Shown in pieces: positions 54,142-63,581 of a DNA stretch of 64,000 bases. Numbering within the stretch: position 1 is the stretch's first letter; the number at the start of each line of letters is the position of its first letter. A program made the translations under genes and the position numbers. The stretch is from Caulobacterales bacterium (lineage in GTDB: Bacteria; Pseudomonadota; Alphaproteobacteria; Caulobacterales; Aquidulcibacteraceae), in assembly GCA_017303355.1 (NCBI GenBank), contig JAFLCU010000001.1, forward strand, positions 62,001-126,000. The letters are read 5' to 3'. Under the pieces are notes generated by a model, which searched no databases, was not told where the DNA came from, and saw only the letters and a program-made list of their open reading frames with translations.

Positions 54142-55203
54142 ATGAACGCTGTCGCAAAACCCGCCGCGACCGAGGTCGCCAAACCGGACACCGCCACAAA
54201 GGTGGACACCTCGCGCTATAGCGGCGTCGAGAAAGCCGCCATTATCCTTATGTGCCTCGGCGAAGAGGCAAAGGGTTTGTGGCAGCTCCTCGACGAAGAA
54301 GAGATCAAGGAAATCTCGCAGGCGATGTCGGGGCTGGGATTGGTGCCAGCCGCGAATGTCGAAGCGCTCGTGATCGAGTTCGTACAGAAAATGTCCGGCT
54401 CGGGCTCCATCATGGGCTCGTACGAGCAGACGCAACGCATGCTTTCGGCCTTTCTCCCGAAGGAGAAGGTCGAGAGCCTGATGGAAGAAATTCGCGGCCC
54501 CGCCGGCCGCAACATTTGGGACAAGCTCGCCAACGTCAATGAATCGGTGCTCGCGAGCTATCTGAAGAACGAATACCCGCAAACCGTCGCCGTTGTGTTG
54601 GCGAAGGTGCGCGCCGAGCACGCCGCCAAGGTATTGGCGGAATTGCCGGAGGATTTCGCGGCCGAGTGCGTGGCGCGCATGCTGGCTATGGAGCCCGTGC
54701 AGCGCGAAATCCTGGAGAAAATCGAAGTCACGCTGCGCACGGAATTCATGTCGAACCTGGCGCGCACGTCCAAGCGCGACAGCCACGAATTGATGGCCGA
54801 AATCTTCAACAATTTCGACCGTCAGACGGAAACGCGCTTCATCGCCGCGCTCGAGGATCGCAATCGCGACGCCGCCGATCGCATTCGCGCGCTGATGTTC
54901 GTGTTCGAGGATTTGAACAAGCTGGACGCGGGCGGCGTGCAGACGCTGCTGCGCTCGGTGGACAAGACGGACCTGGCGCTTGGCCTCAAAGGCGCATCCG
55001 ACGGTCTGCGACAGCTCTTCTTCTCCAACATGTCCGAACGCGGCGGCAAATTGCTCAAGGAAGAAATGGCCGGCATGGGTCCGGTTCGTCTGAAGGACGT
55101 GGACGCCGCGCAAACGCGCATGGTGTCCCTGGCCAAGGACTTGGCGGCGCGCGGCGAGATCGTGCTGTCCGACGGCAAATCCGAAGATGAGCTGATCTAT
55201 TGA
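54142..55203 (+). CDS. fliG: Flagellar motor switch protein FliG
   Basis: 353 residues. FliG couples stator torque to the rotor. The N-terminal FliF-binding domain ([20 protein letters not shown]), middle domain ([20 protein letters not shown], then [17 protein letters not shown]) and C-terminal torque domain ([20 protein letters not shown] and [15 protein letters not shown]) are all complete. It starts 3 bases after fliF. Its stop overlaps the fliH start (TGATG). Confidence 0.95.
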   Translation: MNAVAKPAATEVAKPDTATKVDTSRYSGVEKAAIILMCLGEEAKGLWQLLDEEEIKEISQAMSGLGLVPAANVEALVIEFVQKMSGSGSIMGSYEQTQRMLSAFLPKEKVESLMEEIRGPAGRNIWDKLANVNESVLASYLKNEYPQTVAVVLAKVRAEHAAKVLAELPEDFAAECVARMLAMEPVQREILEKIEVTLRTEFMSNLARTSKRDSHELMAEIFNNFDRQTETRFIAALEDRNRDAADRIRALMFVFEDLNKLDAGGVQTLLRSVDKTDLALGLKGASDGLRQLFFSNMSERGGKLLKEEMAGMGPVRLKDVDAAQTRMVSLAKDLAARGEIVLSDGKSEDELIY

Positions 55204-55811
55204 TGGCCAACGTCCGCAAATACGCTTTCGAGACCGAGTTCGCGCCAGACGGCGCGATCATCACGCAAGCGCCGAAGAAGTTCGATTCCGAGGAATTGGA
55301 AGCCGAGAAGGCCTCAGCCTACAAGCGCGGCGCCGATGACGCGCTGGCGCACGCTGAACGGCAGACCGCGGCCGCGGTGCAAGCCCTCGGTGAGAAAGTC
55401 ACCGCCCTGCTCGGCAAGCTCGACAACGAGCGGCGCGCGATGCGCGAAGAAGCCGCGCGCGTCGCCATGATGGCCGCCCGCAAGATCGCGGGCGCGGCTC
55501 TGGACTCATTCGGCGCCGAGCGTGTGGCCGTGGCGATCGAGTCTGTCATGGACGCGCTGCGCCATCAGCCACGGCTGGTTGTGAAGCTGGCCCCCGATGC
55601 GGTCGATACGTTGAAGCCACGCATCGACGAGATGTCCGATCTGCATGGCTATTCCGGGGCCATTTTGGTGCGCGCGCAACCGGGCTTGCGCGCCGGAGAA
55701 GTTTCCATCGATTGGTCGGACGGCGTCATTCACATGAGCCCAGAAGACGCCGCCCAACGCATCGAAGACTTGATTCAAGCGGCGCTGGCGGCGCCGACGA
55801 CGCATTCGTGA
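55203..55811 (+). CDS. fliH: Flagellar assembly protein FliH/FlbE
   Basis: 202 residues. FliH regulates the export ATPase FliI; in Caulobacter the gene at this position is flbE. The sequence has a charged coiled-coil (about 30-90) and the FliH C-terminal domain with RLVVKLAPDAVDTLKPRIDE and RAGEVSIDWSDGVIHMSPED. ATG 55203 overlaps the fliG stop; a preceding TTG is less likely. Its partner fliI is on the minus strand at 61143-62462. Confidence 0.87.
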   Translation: MANVRKYAFETEFAPDGAIITQAPKKFDSEELEAEKASAYKRGADDALAHAERQTAAAVQALGEKVTALLGKLDNERRAMREEAARVAMMAARKIAGAALDSFGAERVAVAIESVMDALRHQPRLVVKLAPDAVDTLKPRIDEMSDLHGYSGAILVRAQPGLRAGEVSIDWSDGVIHMSPEDAAQRIEDLIQAALAAPTTHS

Positions 55812-55818
55812 GGAAGCC

Positions 55819-56142
55819 ATGAGCGATCTGAAACTCGACGAATTCACGCCGACGCCGATCGATACGGCGACGGGCGACCACACGGAGCGCACCGCGACCG
55901 ATCTCGCCGCGGTCTATGACGTGCCGGTGAACATCCAAGCCGTGCTCGGCCGCTCCAGCATGGAAGTCGCTTCCCTGCTTCGCCTCGGCAAAGGTTCGGT
56001 GATCGAACTCGACCGCAAGGTCGGCGAAGCGATCGACATTTACGTGAACAATCGCCTCGTCGCGCGCGGCGAAGTGGTCGTCGTCGACGAGCGCCTCGGC
56101 GTGACGATGACCGAAATCATCAAGGACGGCGACGTGGCCTGA
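55819..56142 (+). CDS. fliN: Flagellar motor switch protein FliN
   Basis: 107 residues, the usual FliN length, forming the C-ring with FliM and FliG. The SpoA domain is clear (VPVNIQAVLGRSSMEVASLL, then LGKGSVIELDRKVGEAIDIY and VVVDERLGVTMTEI). It is flanked closely by fliH and flbD. FliM is not in this window. Confidence 0.94.
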   Translation: MSDLKLDEFTPTPIDTATGDHTERTATDLAAVYDVPVNIQAVLGRSSMEVASLLRLGKGSVIELDRKVGEAIDIYVNNRLVARGEVVVVDERLGVTMTEIIKDGDVA

Positions 56143-56186
56143 AACGCCGCGTCACACAAGAAGAACTCGACTGGAAGGAATAACCC

Positions 56187-57539
56187 ATGCGTCTGTTGAT
56201 CGTCGGCCCGCTCGGAGGACAAATCTCCGCCGCCACGAAGATCGCCATGGACAAAGGCGCCAAGGTCTCGCACGTCGACAGCATCGAGCAAGCGACCACG
56301 GCGCTGCGCGCGGGCAAAGGCGCCGACCTGTTGATGGTCGATGCGCGGCTCGACATCGCCGCGCTTATCGCGGCGAACGAGGCTGAGCACATCGTCGTGC
56401 CGATCGTGGCGGCGGGCGTCGGCATCGATCCGATGATCGCGGCGCGCTCGATCCGCGCCGGCGCGCGCGAATACATTTCGCTGCCGCCCGATCCGGAACT
56501 GATCGCGGCCGTGCTCGCGGCCGTGTGCGACGACGATCGCCCGATGATCGCCGAAGATCCCGCGATGAAGCAGGTGATCGCGCTCGCCGATCAGATCGCC
56601 GGGTCCGACGCCTCGATCATGATCACTGGCGAGAGCGGCGTCGGCAAGGAAGTCATCGCGCGCTACGTGCACAAGAAATCGAAACGCAAGGATAAGCCGT
56701 TTATCGCCGTAAATTGCGCTGCGATCCCGGAAAACCTGCTCGAGAGCGAATTGTTCGGTCACGAGAAAGGCGCGTTCACCGGCGCGGTGGCGCGCCGCAT
56801 CGGCAAGTTCGAGGAAGCCGACGGCGGCACGCTGCTGCTGGATGAAATCTCCGAAATGGATCTGCGCCTGCAATCCAAATTGCTGCGCGCGCTGCAGGAG
56901 CGTGTGATCGACCGCGTCGGCGGCGCGAAACCTGTGCCGGTCAACATCCGCATTCTGGCGACGTCGAACCGCGACATGCACCAATTGGTGCGCAACGGCG
57001 AGTTCCGCGAAGACCTGCTCTATCGTCTCAATGTCGTGAATCTGCGCATTCCGCCGCTACGCGAACGCAAGGACGACATCGCGGCACTTTCGCATTTCTT
57101 CATCGACAAATATGCGCGCGCCAACGGCCGCCCCGCCCGGCGCTTGTCTAAGGAGGGCCAGGCCCAAGTGCTGATGCACGCCTGGCCGGGCAATGTGCGT
57201 GAGCTGGAAAACGCCATGCACCGCGCGGTGCTATTGGCGAACGGCGAAGATGTCGGCCCCGAGGCGATCCGCGCCCCGGATGGCGCGCCGGTCGGCGCGC
57301 GCGACGCAACCGGCGCCGCGATCGAGGCCGCGCAGGAAGCAGCGCGCCATCTTGTTGGCCGCACTGTCGCGGAAGTGGAGCAGGATTTGATCCTGGAGAC
57401 GCTGACGCATTGCCTCGGCAACCGCACACACGCCGCGCACATCCTGGGCATTTCAATCCGAACCTTGCGCAACAAGCTGAAGCAATATTCGGACGAAGGC
57501 GTGCGCGTGCCGCCGCCGCCCACCGGCCAAGCGGCTTAA
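56187..57539 (+). CDS. flbD: FlbD, sigma-54-dependent flagellar regulator
   Basis: 450 residues. FlbD activates late flagellar sigma-54 promoters and represses fliF in Caulobacter. Receiver-like N-terminus (1-115), AAA+ domain with Walker [10 protein letters not shown], the sigma-54 contact loop [20 protein letters not shown], Walker [10 protein letters not shown], and a Fis-type helix-turn-helix ([20 protein letters not shown]). The receiver begins LLIVGPLGG, lacking the acidic pair of a phosphorylation pocket (a later VDARL Asp remains), so it is probably not a conventional phosphoreceiver. Gene order matches Caulobacter. The fliK and flgK promoters are likely targets. Confidence 0.93.
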   Translation: MRLLIVGPLGGQISAATKIAMDKGAKVSHVDSIEQATTALRAGKGADLLMVDARLDIAALIAANEAEHIVVPIVAAGVGIDPMIAARSIRAGAREYISLPPDPELIAAVLAAVCDDDRPMIAEDPAMKQVIALADQIAGSDASIMITGESGVGKEVIARYVHKKSKRKDKPFIAVNCAAIPENLLESELFGHEKGAFTGAVARRIGKFEEADGGTLLLDEISEMDLRLQSKLLRALQERVIDRVGGAKPVPVNIRILATSNRDMHQLVRNGEFREDLLYRLNVVNLRIPPLRERKDDIAALSHFFIDKYARANGRPARRLSKEGQAQVLMHAWPGNVRELENAMHRAVLLANGEDVGPEAIRAPDGAPVGARDATGAAIEAAQEAARHLVGRTVAEVEQDLILETLTHCLGNRTHAAHILGISIRTLRNKLKQYSDEGVRVPPPPTGQAA

Positions 57540-57553
57540 GGACTGCGCTTTAG

Positions 57554-59653
57554 ATGACCGACGCCGCACAGCCTCAGGGCAGCACACTCACCTTCGCGGA
57601 CATGCGCGGCTTCGTCATGCGTGGCGAAATCGGCTTGGCCGCTGGCGTGCTGGCGATCCTCGCCATCATGCTGGTGCCCTTGCCAGCCGTGCTGCTGGAT
57701 TTCCTGCTGGCGATCTCGATCGTCTCTTCGATCCTGGTGCTGATGACGGCGCTGATGATCAAGAAGCCGCTCGAGTTCACGGCGTTTCCGTCCGTCCTGC
57801 TGCTCACCACATTGCTGCGCCTCGCGCTCAACATCGCCTCCACGCGCCTCATTCTCTCGAATGGCCAATCCGGCGAGCACGCGGCGGGCGAAGTGATCGC
57901 CGCGTTCGCGAATTTCGTGATGGGCGGCGAGTTTGTGATCGGCGTCATCGTGTTCGCGATCCTCGTGATCGTGAACTTCGTCGTCATCACCAAGGGCTCG
58001 ACGCGCATCGCCGAGGTCGCGGCGCGTTTCACCTTGGACGCCATGCCAGGCAAGCAGATGGCGGTCGACGCCGATCTCTCCTCCGGCCTGATCAACGAAG
58101 ATCAGGCGCGCGCGCGCCGCAAGGCGCTGGAGGACGAAAGCGCCTTCTTCGGCGCGATGGACGGCGCCTCCAAATTCGTGCGTGGCGACGCGATCGCCGG
58201 CTTGCTGATCGTGTTCATCAATATTATCGGCGGCATCATTATCGGCGTCGTGTCGCACGGCATGGACTTCGCCGAGGCTGGCCACACCTACACGCTGCTC
58301 ACCGTCGGCGACGGTCTCGTCACGCAAATTCCGGCGCTCATCATCTCCGTCGCGGCGGGCCTGCTCGTCACCAAGGCCGGCATCGATGGCGCCGCCGACA
58401 AGGCGCTGGTGAAGCAGCTCGCCTCTTACCCTGTCGCGCTGGGCGTCGTCGCCGCATGCGCATTCGCGGTGGGCGTGCTGCCGGGCATGCCGATCATCCC
58501 GTTCTGGGCGTTGGCCTTTGGGTGCGGTCTGCTTGCGTGGCGCTTGCGCGAGGCAAGCCGCGTCAGCGCTGAAGCAGCCGCAACCGCCGCCGCCGCGCCC
58601 AGCGCTGCCGAGCCCGCCGAAGAAACGCCTGCCGCGTCGCTGGCGATGGATGATGTGCGCATCGAGCTCGGCTTCTCGCTGCTGCCGCTGATCAACGACG
58701 TGCAAGGCCGCAGGCTGACCGACCAGATCAAAGCGCTGCGCAAGACCTTGGCGCAGGAATACGGCTTCGTCATGCCGAGCGTGCGCATTCTGGACAACAT
58801 CCAGATGGGCGCCGATCGCTACCAGATTCGCGTACGCGAAATGGAAGCGGGCGAAGGTAAGCTGAAAATGGGCGCGCTGCTGGCGATGGACCCAACCGGC
58901 GCCGGCATCGCCATTCCCGGCGAAAAGGTAAAAGAGCCGGCGTTCGGCCTCGACGCCGTCTGGATCGATGAGCGCGCGCGCGAAGAAGCCAGCTTCCGCG
59001 GCTATACCATCGTCGATCCCGCGACCGTGCTCGCCACGCACCTCACCGAGATCATCAAGGAGCACATGAGCGAACTGCTGACGTTCGCCGAGGTCCGCAA
59101 GCTCATCAAGGATCTGCCGAAAGACACCCAGCAATTGCTCGAAGATGTCGCGCCGGCGCACATCTCCTGGTCGGGCGTGCAGCGCATTCTGCAGAACCTG
59201 CTCAAGGAGCGCGTCTCGATCCGCGATCTGGGCGCGATCATCGAAGCGATCGCCGAAGCCGCCCCGGCCATGCACGATCTGGTGCTCATCACCGAGCACG
59301 TACGCGCACGCCTCGCGCGCCAGATTTGCTACCAGCACCGCAACCCGGACGGCTCGCTGCCGATCATCTCGCTATCGCCGACATGGGAGCAGATGTTCTC
59401 CGAATCCGTGGTCGGCGAAGGTCAAAGCCGCCAATTGGCGCTGCCGCCTTCGAAGCTGCACGATTTCGTCGCCGATGTTCGTGCCGCGTTCGAGCGCGCG
59501 GCGAAGGCCGGCGAGACGCCGGTGCTGCTCACCTCCCCCAGCATCCGCCCGTTCGTGCGATCGCTGATCGAGCGCTTCCGCCCGTCAACAGCCGTGCTCG
59601 GCCAAGGCGAGGTGCATGCGAAGGTGCGTCTGAAGGCGATGGGACAAGTTTGA
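57554..59653 (+). CDS. flhA: Flagellar export gate protein FlhA
   Basis: 699 residues, the usual length. About eight N-terminal membrane segments (to about 340) include the conserved FHIPEP region (ALMIKKPLEFTAFPSVLLLT, then LRLALNIASTRLILSNGQSG). A cytoplasmic domain with FVMPSVRILDNIQMGADRYQ, then HLTEIIKEHMSELLTFAEV, binds late substrates and chaperones. It starts 14 bases after flbD and ends the fliF-type operon; the next gene is separated by 129 bases with its own CtrA box. Confidence 0.95.
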   Translation: MTDAAQPQGSTLTFADMRGFVMRGEIGLAAGVLAILAIMLVPLPAVLLDFLLAISIVSSILVLMTALMIKKPLEFTAFPSVLLLTTLLRLALNIASTRLILSNGQSGEHAAGEVIAAFANFVMGGEFVIGVIVFAILVIVNFVVITKGSTRIAEVAARFTLDAMPGKQMAVDADLSSGLINEDQARARRKALEDESAFFGAMDGASKFVRGDAIAGLLIVFINIIGGIIIGVVSHGMDFAEAGHTYTLLTVGDGLVTQIPALIISVAAGLLVTKAGIDGAADKALVKQLASYPVALGVVAACAFAVGVLPGMPIIPFWALAFGCGLLAWRLREASRVSAEAAATAAAAPSAAEPAEETPAASLAMDDVRIELGFSLLPLINDVQGRRLTDQIKALRKTLAQEYGFVMPSVRILDNIQMGADRYQIRVREMEAGEGKLKMGALLAMDPTGAGIAIPGEKVKEPAFGLDAVWIDERAREEASFRGYTIVDPATVLATHLTEIIKEHMSELLTFAEVRKLIKDLPKDTQQLLEDVAPAHISWSGVQRILQNLLKERVSIRDLGAIIEAIAEAAPAMHDLVLITEHVRARLARQICYQHRNPDGSLPIISLSPTWEQMFSESVVGEGQSRQLALPPSKLHDFVADVRAAFERAAKAGETPVLLTSPSIRPFVRSLIERFRPSTAVLGQGEVHAKVRLKAMGQV

Positions 59654-59700
59654 TGGGAACGTCACAAGTGTTGACGCTGCCGCCGTCGAACCCTCTGCAA

Positions 59701-59716
59701 TTAAGCATGCATTAAC
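59701..59716 (+). promoter_or_regulatory. Perfect CtrA box between flhA and the flhG-like gene
   Basis: TTAA-GCATGCA-TTAAC matches the CtrA consensus TTAA-N7-TTAAC exactly. It lies 47 bases after the flhA stop and 67 bases before the flhG-like ATG, so this gene probably has its own CtrA-controlled promoter. Confidence 0.75.
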
Positions 59717-59782
59717 CAAAAGCGGCGGGACGCGGCACGCGCGCTAACTCCGCGTGAACGCTTGTGGCGCATACCTCGAAGC

Positions 59783-60592
59783 ATGTCTGGCGCAGCCGCC
59801 ATGTCCGACCAGCCGCTCCCGCGCACGCGGGCCGCACCTATTTACGCCGTCGCCTCCGGTAAGGGCGGCGTCGGCAAGACGTGGCTGTCGACCATGTTGT
59901 CGATCGCGTTCGGCCGCGCCGGCCAGCGCGCGCTCCTCGTCGATTGCGATCTGGGCTTGGCGAATGTCGACGTTCAGCTCGGCATCCGCGCCCAACACGA
60001 TCTCGCCACGGTGATCCGCGGCTTCCACGATCTCAACGCGGCCGTGACGCCGGTTCTTGGCGGCCCTGGCCGCAATGGCGGCTTCGATCTGATCGCCGGC
60101 CGCTCGGGCACGGGCGAGCTCGGCGCCACCAAGCTCGAGGAAGTGGCGCGCGTCGCCAATGGGCTGAAGCTGCACAACATCGCCGCCCACTACGACCGCA
60201 TCATTCTCGATCTCGCCGCCGGCATCGATCCCACCGTGCTACGCTTCGCGCGCGCCGCCGACAAACTCATCGTCGTCACCAACGAGGAGCCGACGGCGCT
60301 GACGGACGCTTATGCCTTCGTGAAGCTGATGCACCTGCAAGGCTCGAAGATCGTGCCGTGGGTGATCGTCAACCAGGCCGAAAACCGGATGAAGGGCAAG
60401 AAGGTCTTCGACCAATTCGCCCTCGCCTGTAACGAATATCTCGGCTTCAAGCCAAAATTCGCGGGCGCGATCACACGCGATCCGCGCGTGCCGGATTCGA
60501 TCCGCGCGCAAACCCCGCTGCCGATCCGTCATCCGCAGAGCCAAGCGTACGAGGATGTGATCCGCGTGGTCGAGACGCTGAACGCCGGTTGA
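59783..60592 (+). CDS. FlhG/FleN-like MinD-family ATPase
   Basis: 269 residues. MinD/ParA-family proteins beside flagellar genes control flagellum number or placement. The deviant Walker A is AVASGKGGVGKTWLSTML, followed by VDCDLGLANVDVQLGI and the Asp switch DRIILDLAAGIDPTVLRFAR. No FlhF partner is in the window, and FlhF is generally absent in this group, so FlhG is a family label rather than a proven role. ATG 59783 is taken; 59801 is equally good, and neither has a clear ribosome-binding site. A perfect CtrA box stands 67 bases upstream. Confidence 0.85.
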   Translation: MSGAAAMSDQPLPRTRAAPIYAVASGKGGVGKTWLSTMLSIAFGRAGQRALLVDCDLGLANVDVQLGIRAQHDLATVIRGFHDLNAAVTPVLGGPGRNGGFDLIAGRSGTGELGATKLEEVARVANGLKLHNIAAHYDRIILDLAAGIDPTVLRFARAADKLIVVTNEEPTALTDAYAFVKLMHLQGSKIVPWVIVNQAENRMKGKKVFDQFALACNEYLGFKPKFAGAITRDPRVPDSIRAQTPLPIRHPQSQAYEDVIRVVETLNAG

Positions 60593-60599
60593 TCTCAAC

Positions 60600-60721
60600 G
60601 CCCATTCCCGGATGCGCGAAGCACAGTCCGGAGATGCGCGCACCGACGGCTCCGCATGCTTGGATCATTTTGTGTCTATGGATCCCGGGCTCGTCGCTGC
60701 GCGACGCCCCGGGAATGGGTG
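60600..60721. repeat. Diverged palindromic repeat (copy C) between the flhG-like gene and fliJ
   Basis: CCCATTCCCGG near 60602-60612 is the reverse complement of CCGGGAATGGG near 60709-60719. An internal hairpin, CCCGGG ... CGTCGC/GCGACG ... CCCGGG, lies at 60684-60713. The ends resemble those of copies A and B in the paa operon. It fills the gap between two convergent genes and could act as a bidirectional terminator. Confidence 0.55.
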
Positions 60722-60726
60722 TATAG

Positions 60727-61146
60727 CTATACGTTCGGCGAACGCGCCGCGCGCATCGTTGCAAACTCATCCAGCTGCGCCGCTTCGCGCTTTTCGCCGG
60801 CGACCTTTTGGCGCTTCTCGTCCAGTTCGATCAAGCGCTCGAACTTACGCGCTTCCACATGCGCTTCCGTGATCAGCTGGCGCAGGCGCTCGATATCCTC
60901 ACTGATCACGACGCGCTCCGCTTCCAGCGCACGGCGGCGCTGCGCGGCGAGCACGGCAAAGCCGCTATACGCACGCGCGGAATCGTAGTCGAGCAGCGCC
61001 AATTGCTGCTCGGCGCGCAGAGTTTGCTCGTGCCCGAGGATACGCTCCTCGCAATTGCGCTGGCGCGAGATCTGATCCGCCATTTCGCGGCGCAGGTTTT
61101 CAAGATCGCGATGGGCGAGCTTCAGCAGCGTGCGGAAAGCCTTCAT
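60727..61146 (-). CDS. fliJ: Flagellar export protein FliJ
   Basis: 139 residues, almost wholly a charged alpha-helical coiled coil ([20 protein letters not shown], then a long Glu/Arg-rich stretch to about residue 130), as expected of FliJ, the FliI partner that helps unload chaperones. It begins within the last codons of fliI (4-base overlap) and ends against the palindromic repeat at 60600-60721. Confidence 0.85.
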   Translation of the reverse strand: MKAFRTLLKLAHRDLENLRREMADQISRQRNCEERILGHEQTLRAEQQLALLDYDSARAYSGFAVLAAQRRRALEAERVVISEDIERLRQLITEAHVEARKFERLIELDEKRQKVAGEKREAAQLDEFATMRAARSPNV

Positions 61147-62462
61147 TGCAGCGCCTCAGCCAACATCGCGAAACTCTCTTGAAAACTGGTTTGTTCGTCA
61201 CGGCGCTGCGAAAGCAAGCGCTCCAGCGCCGGGCGCACGCGCACCGCCTCATCCACCTGCGGATCCGCGCCGGGCTTATAGGCGCCGATGCGGATCAGCT
61301 CTTCCATCTCTTCATACAATGAAAGCGAAGCGCGCGCGCGCGACAGCAGCGCGTTCTCGTCATCCGTGTGGCACATCGGCATGAGACGCGAGATGGATTT
61401 CAGCACGTTCACAGCCGGATAGCGGCCGCGCTCGGCGATCGCGCGCTCCATCACGATGTGGCCATCAAGGATGCCGCGCACCGCGTCGGCGATTGGTTCG
61501 TTGTGATCGTCGCCGTCGACGAGCACGGTGAAGAGCGCGGTGATCGATCCGCTCTCGCCTTCACGCCCAGGACCAGCGCGCTCCAACAGCTTGGGCAGCT
61601 CAGCGAATACCGATGGCGTGTAGCCCTTGGTCGTCGGCGGTTCGCCAACGGAGAGACCGATCTCGCGCTGGGCCATGGCCAAACGCGTGACCGAGTCCAC
61701 GAGCAGCAACACGTCCAGGCCCTCATCACGGAAATGCTCGGCGACGGCGCAGGCCATGTGTGGCGCAAGCCGCCGGCGCGCAGCGGTTTCGTCCGAGGTC
61801 GCCACAACGACGACCGAGCGCGCGCGCCCCTCCTCGCCCAGCGTATCCTCGATAAATTCCTTCACCTCGCGACCGCGCTCGCCAACCAGGCCAATAACGA
61901 TGACGTCCGCCTTGGCGCCGCGCGCCAGCATCGACATCAGCACCGATTTGCCCACACCGGAGCCCGCGAACACGCCCATGCGTTGCCCGCGGCAAAGTGC
62001 TGCGAACATGTTGAGCGCGCGCACGCCGACATCGAGCCGCGCGCCAACGCGCGCACGATCATGCGCCGAGGGCGGCGCGCCGCGCACCAGGCGCGGCTTC
62101 AGGCCCTGCTGCAGTGGGCCTTCGCCATCGACCGGACTGCCGAAGCAATCGATCACACGGCCAAGCCACGCGCCGGTGGGCCGCACCATCGGCGCGGAGC
62201 CTTCAAGCGTGACGCGCGAACCCGGGCGGATCGCCTCGATGGAATCGTAGGGCGCGAGTAGCGCGCGATCGCCGCGAAAGCCGACAATTTCGCCGCGTGT
62301 GATTTGCGCGCCGTGAATTGTCGCGCGCGCACCGAGAGCCAGCGCTTCTTGTGGACCCGTCGCTTCAACGAGGAACCCTGAAAGACCGGTCACGCGTCCT
62401 TCGAAGCGGCGCGGATCGAGCGCTTCGATGTCTGCGGCGATGCGAGAAAGAAGTGTTGGCAT
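61143..62462 (-). CDS. fliI: Flagellar type III export ATPase FliI
   Basis: 439 residues from ATG 62462. FliI energises export at the flagellar gate. Walker A lies in [20 protein letters not shown], the type-III ATPase signature in [14 protein letters not shown], the Walker B-like [20 protein letters not shown], and the C-terminal [16 protein letters not shown]. The longer open frame upstream is dropped because its extra residues are unlike FliI. It is cotranscribed with fliJ. A CtrA-like box is found 41-56 bases before the start (62503-62518). Confidence 0.94.
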   Translation of the reverse strand: MPTLLSRIAADIEALDPRRFEGRVTGLSGFLVEATGPQEALALGARATIHGAQITRGEIVGFRGDRALLAPYDSIEAIRPGSRVTLEGSAPMVRPTGAWLGRVIDCFGSPVDGEGPLQQGLKPRLVRGAPPSAHDRARVGARLDVGVRALNMFAALCRGQRMGVFAGSGVGKSVLMSMLARGAKADVIVIGLVGERGREVKEFIEDTLGEEGRARSVVVVATSDETAARRRLAPHMACAVAEHFRDEGLDVLLLVDSVTRLAMAQREIGLSVGEPPTTKGYTPSVFAELPKLLERAGPGREGESGSITALFTVLVDGDDHNEPIADAVRGILDGHIVMERAIAERGRYPAVNVLKSISRLMPMCHTDDENALLSRARASLSLYEEMEELIRIGAYKPGADPQVDEAVRVRPALERLLSQRRDEQTSFQESFAMLAEALQ

Positions 62463-62502
62463 TGCGCCCGCGAGTTTCCTCACACCTTCTGCATTTTTAT
62501 GG

Positions 62503-62518
62503 TGAACCAAAACCTAAC
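62503..62518 (-). promoter_or_regulatory. CtrA-like box upstream of fliI-fliJ
   Basis: TGAA-CCAAAAC-CTAAC matches TTAA-N7-TTAAC with two mismatches and lies 41-56 bases upstream of the fliI ATG (orientation of the box is given on the plus strand). Early flagellar operons are CtrA-dependent in Caulobacter. Confidence 0.5.
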
Positions 62519-62554
62519 GCGCCACGCATGCAGCGCTTGGCTCATTCGCCGCCC

Positions 62555-62746
62555 GATTCAAAACGACGCGGTTAAAAATGCGTTGTAGTCAGCTGGAGAG
62601 CCTTGCTCGCACTCGCGAACACTGATTCACGTCTCTTAACGGAGAGTTTTGAGGGCAGGCACAAACGAGTAAGGCAAGTACGCAGGTAAGAATTCTTACT
62701 GGCGTTAACGTTTTAGACACGGATCGCAACGATTCTGTGGATTAAC
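62555..62746 (+). promoter_or_regulatory. ctrA promoter region: GATTC (GANTC) motifs and TTAAC half-sites
   Basis: The 318-base gap 62463-62780 separates fliI and ctrA and holds their promoters. Three GATTC sites (62555-62559, 62624-62628, 62731-62735) are potential CcrM methylation targets. TTAAC half-sites for CtrA (62636-62640, 62705-62709, 62742-62746) and a TTAA at 62572-62575 crowd the region. In Caulobacter ctrA is autoregulated and its P1 promoter is controlled by methylation of a GANTC site. No complete CtrA box is found. Confidence 0.6.
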
Positions 62747-62780
62747 GTTGCCGAGGCGTTGCGCCGACGGGGAGCATCTT

Positions 62781-63503
62781 ATGCGAGTCTTGTTGATCGA
62801 GGACGATAGCGCCACCGCGCAGGGCATCGAACTGATGCTCAAGTCCGAAGGCTTTAATATCTACTCGACCGACCTGGGCGAGGAAGGCATCGATCTCGGC
62901 AAGCTGTATGACTACGATATTATCGTGCTCGACCTCTCGCTGCCGGACATGCACGGCTACGATGTGTTGAAGCAGCTGCGCGTCGCGCGGGTCAACACGC
63001 CGATCCTGATCCTTTCCGGCACCGCCGACATCGACACGAAGGTGCGCGGCCTCGGCTACGGCGCCGACGATTACATGACCAAGCCCTTCAACAAGGACGA
63101 GCTGATCGCGCGGATCAACGCGATCGTCCGCCGCTCGAAGGGTCACGCTCATTCCGTTATCAGAACGGGTGACATCACCGTGAACCTCGACGCCAAGACC
63201 GTCGAAGTCACCGGCCAGCGCGTCCACCTGACGGGCAAGGAATACCAAATGCTGGAGCTGCTCTCGCTCCGCAAAGGCACGACGCTGACGAAAGAGATGT
63301 TCCTGAACCATCTCTATGGCGGCATGGACGAGCCGGAACTCAAGATCATCGACGTGTTCATCTGCAAGCTGCGCAAGAAGCTGGCGGCGGCCACGGGCGG
63401 CGAACATTACATCGAGACAGTGTGGGGCCGCGGCTACGTGCTGCGCGACCCGCAGGAAGCTGGCGCGGCGGCTTCGGTCACGTCAGGCGTCGCGGCGGCG
63501 TAA
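62781..63503 (+). CDS. ctrA: Cell-cycle master response regulator CtrA
   Basis: 240 residues. CtrA, phosphorylated by CckA through ChpT, controls cell division, flagellar and replication genes in alphaproteobacteria. The receiver starts [20 protein letters not shown] with the acidic pocket, phosphoacceptor Asp51 in [16 protein letters not shown], and the [14 protein letters not shown] output face; the C-terminal winged helix holds [20 protein letters not shown] and [20 protein letters not shown]. It is nearly identical in pattern to Caulobacter CtrA. ATG 62781 follows GGGGAG. Its final residues [15 protein letters not shown] end in Ala-Ala, the degradation-type C-terminus recognised by ClpXP in Caulobacter. 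Confidence 0.97.
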   Translation: MRVLLIEDDSATAQGIELMLKSEGFNIYSTDLGEEGIDLGKLYDYDIIVLDLSLPDMHGYDVLKQLRVARVNTPILILSGTADIDTKVRGLGYGADDYMTKPFNKDELIARINAIVRRSKGHAHSVIRTGDITVNLDAKTVEVTGQRVHLTGKEYQMLELLSLRKGTTLTKEMFLNHLYGGMDEPELKIIDVFICKLRKKLAAATGGEHYIETVWGRGYVLRDPQEAGAAASVTSGVAAA

Positions 63504-63530
63504 AGCCCCTCGTTTACAATTGAATCGCCA

Positions 63531-63562
63531 CAACGGCTCATGCGGATGCGCATGGGCCGTTG
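63531..63562 (+). terminator. Long hairpin after ctrA
   Basis: CAACGGCTCATGCG and the complementary GCATGGGCCGTTG arm form a stem of about 14 pairs (one G-T) with a 4-base loop, 28 bases beyond the ctrA stop and followed by TTCATTT. A likely terminator of ctrA. Confidence 0.7.
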
Positions 63563-63581
63563 TTCATTTAAGCTCGACGCA

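Noticed and set aside
57536..59338. 600-codon minus-strand open frame over flhA
   Set aside because: A shadow of the GC-rich flhA gene; the translation is Asp/Arg/His-rich and unlike any protein.
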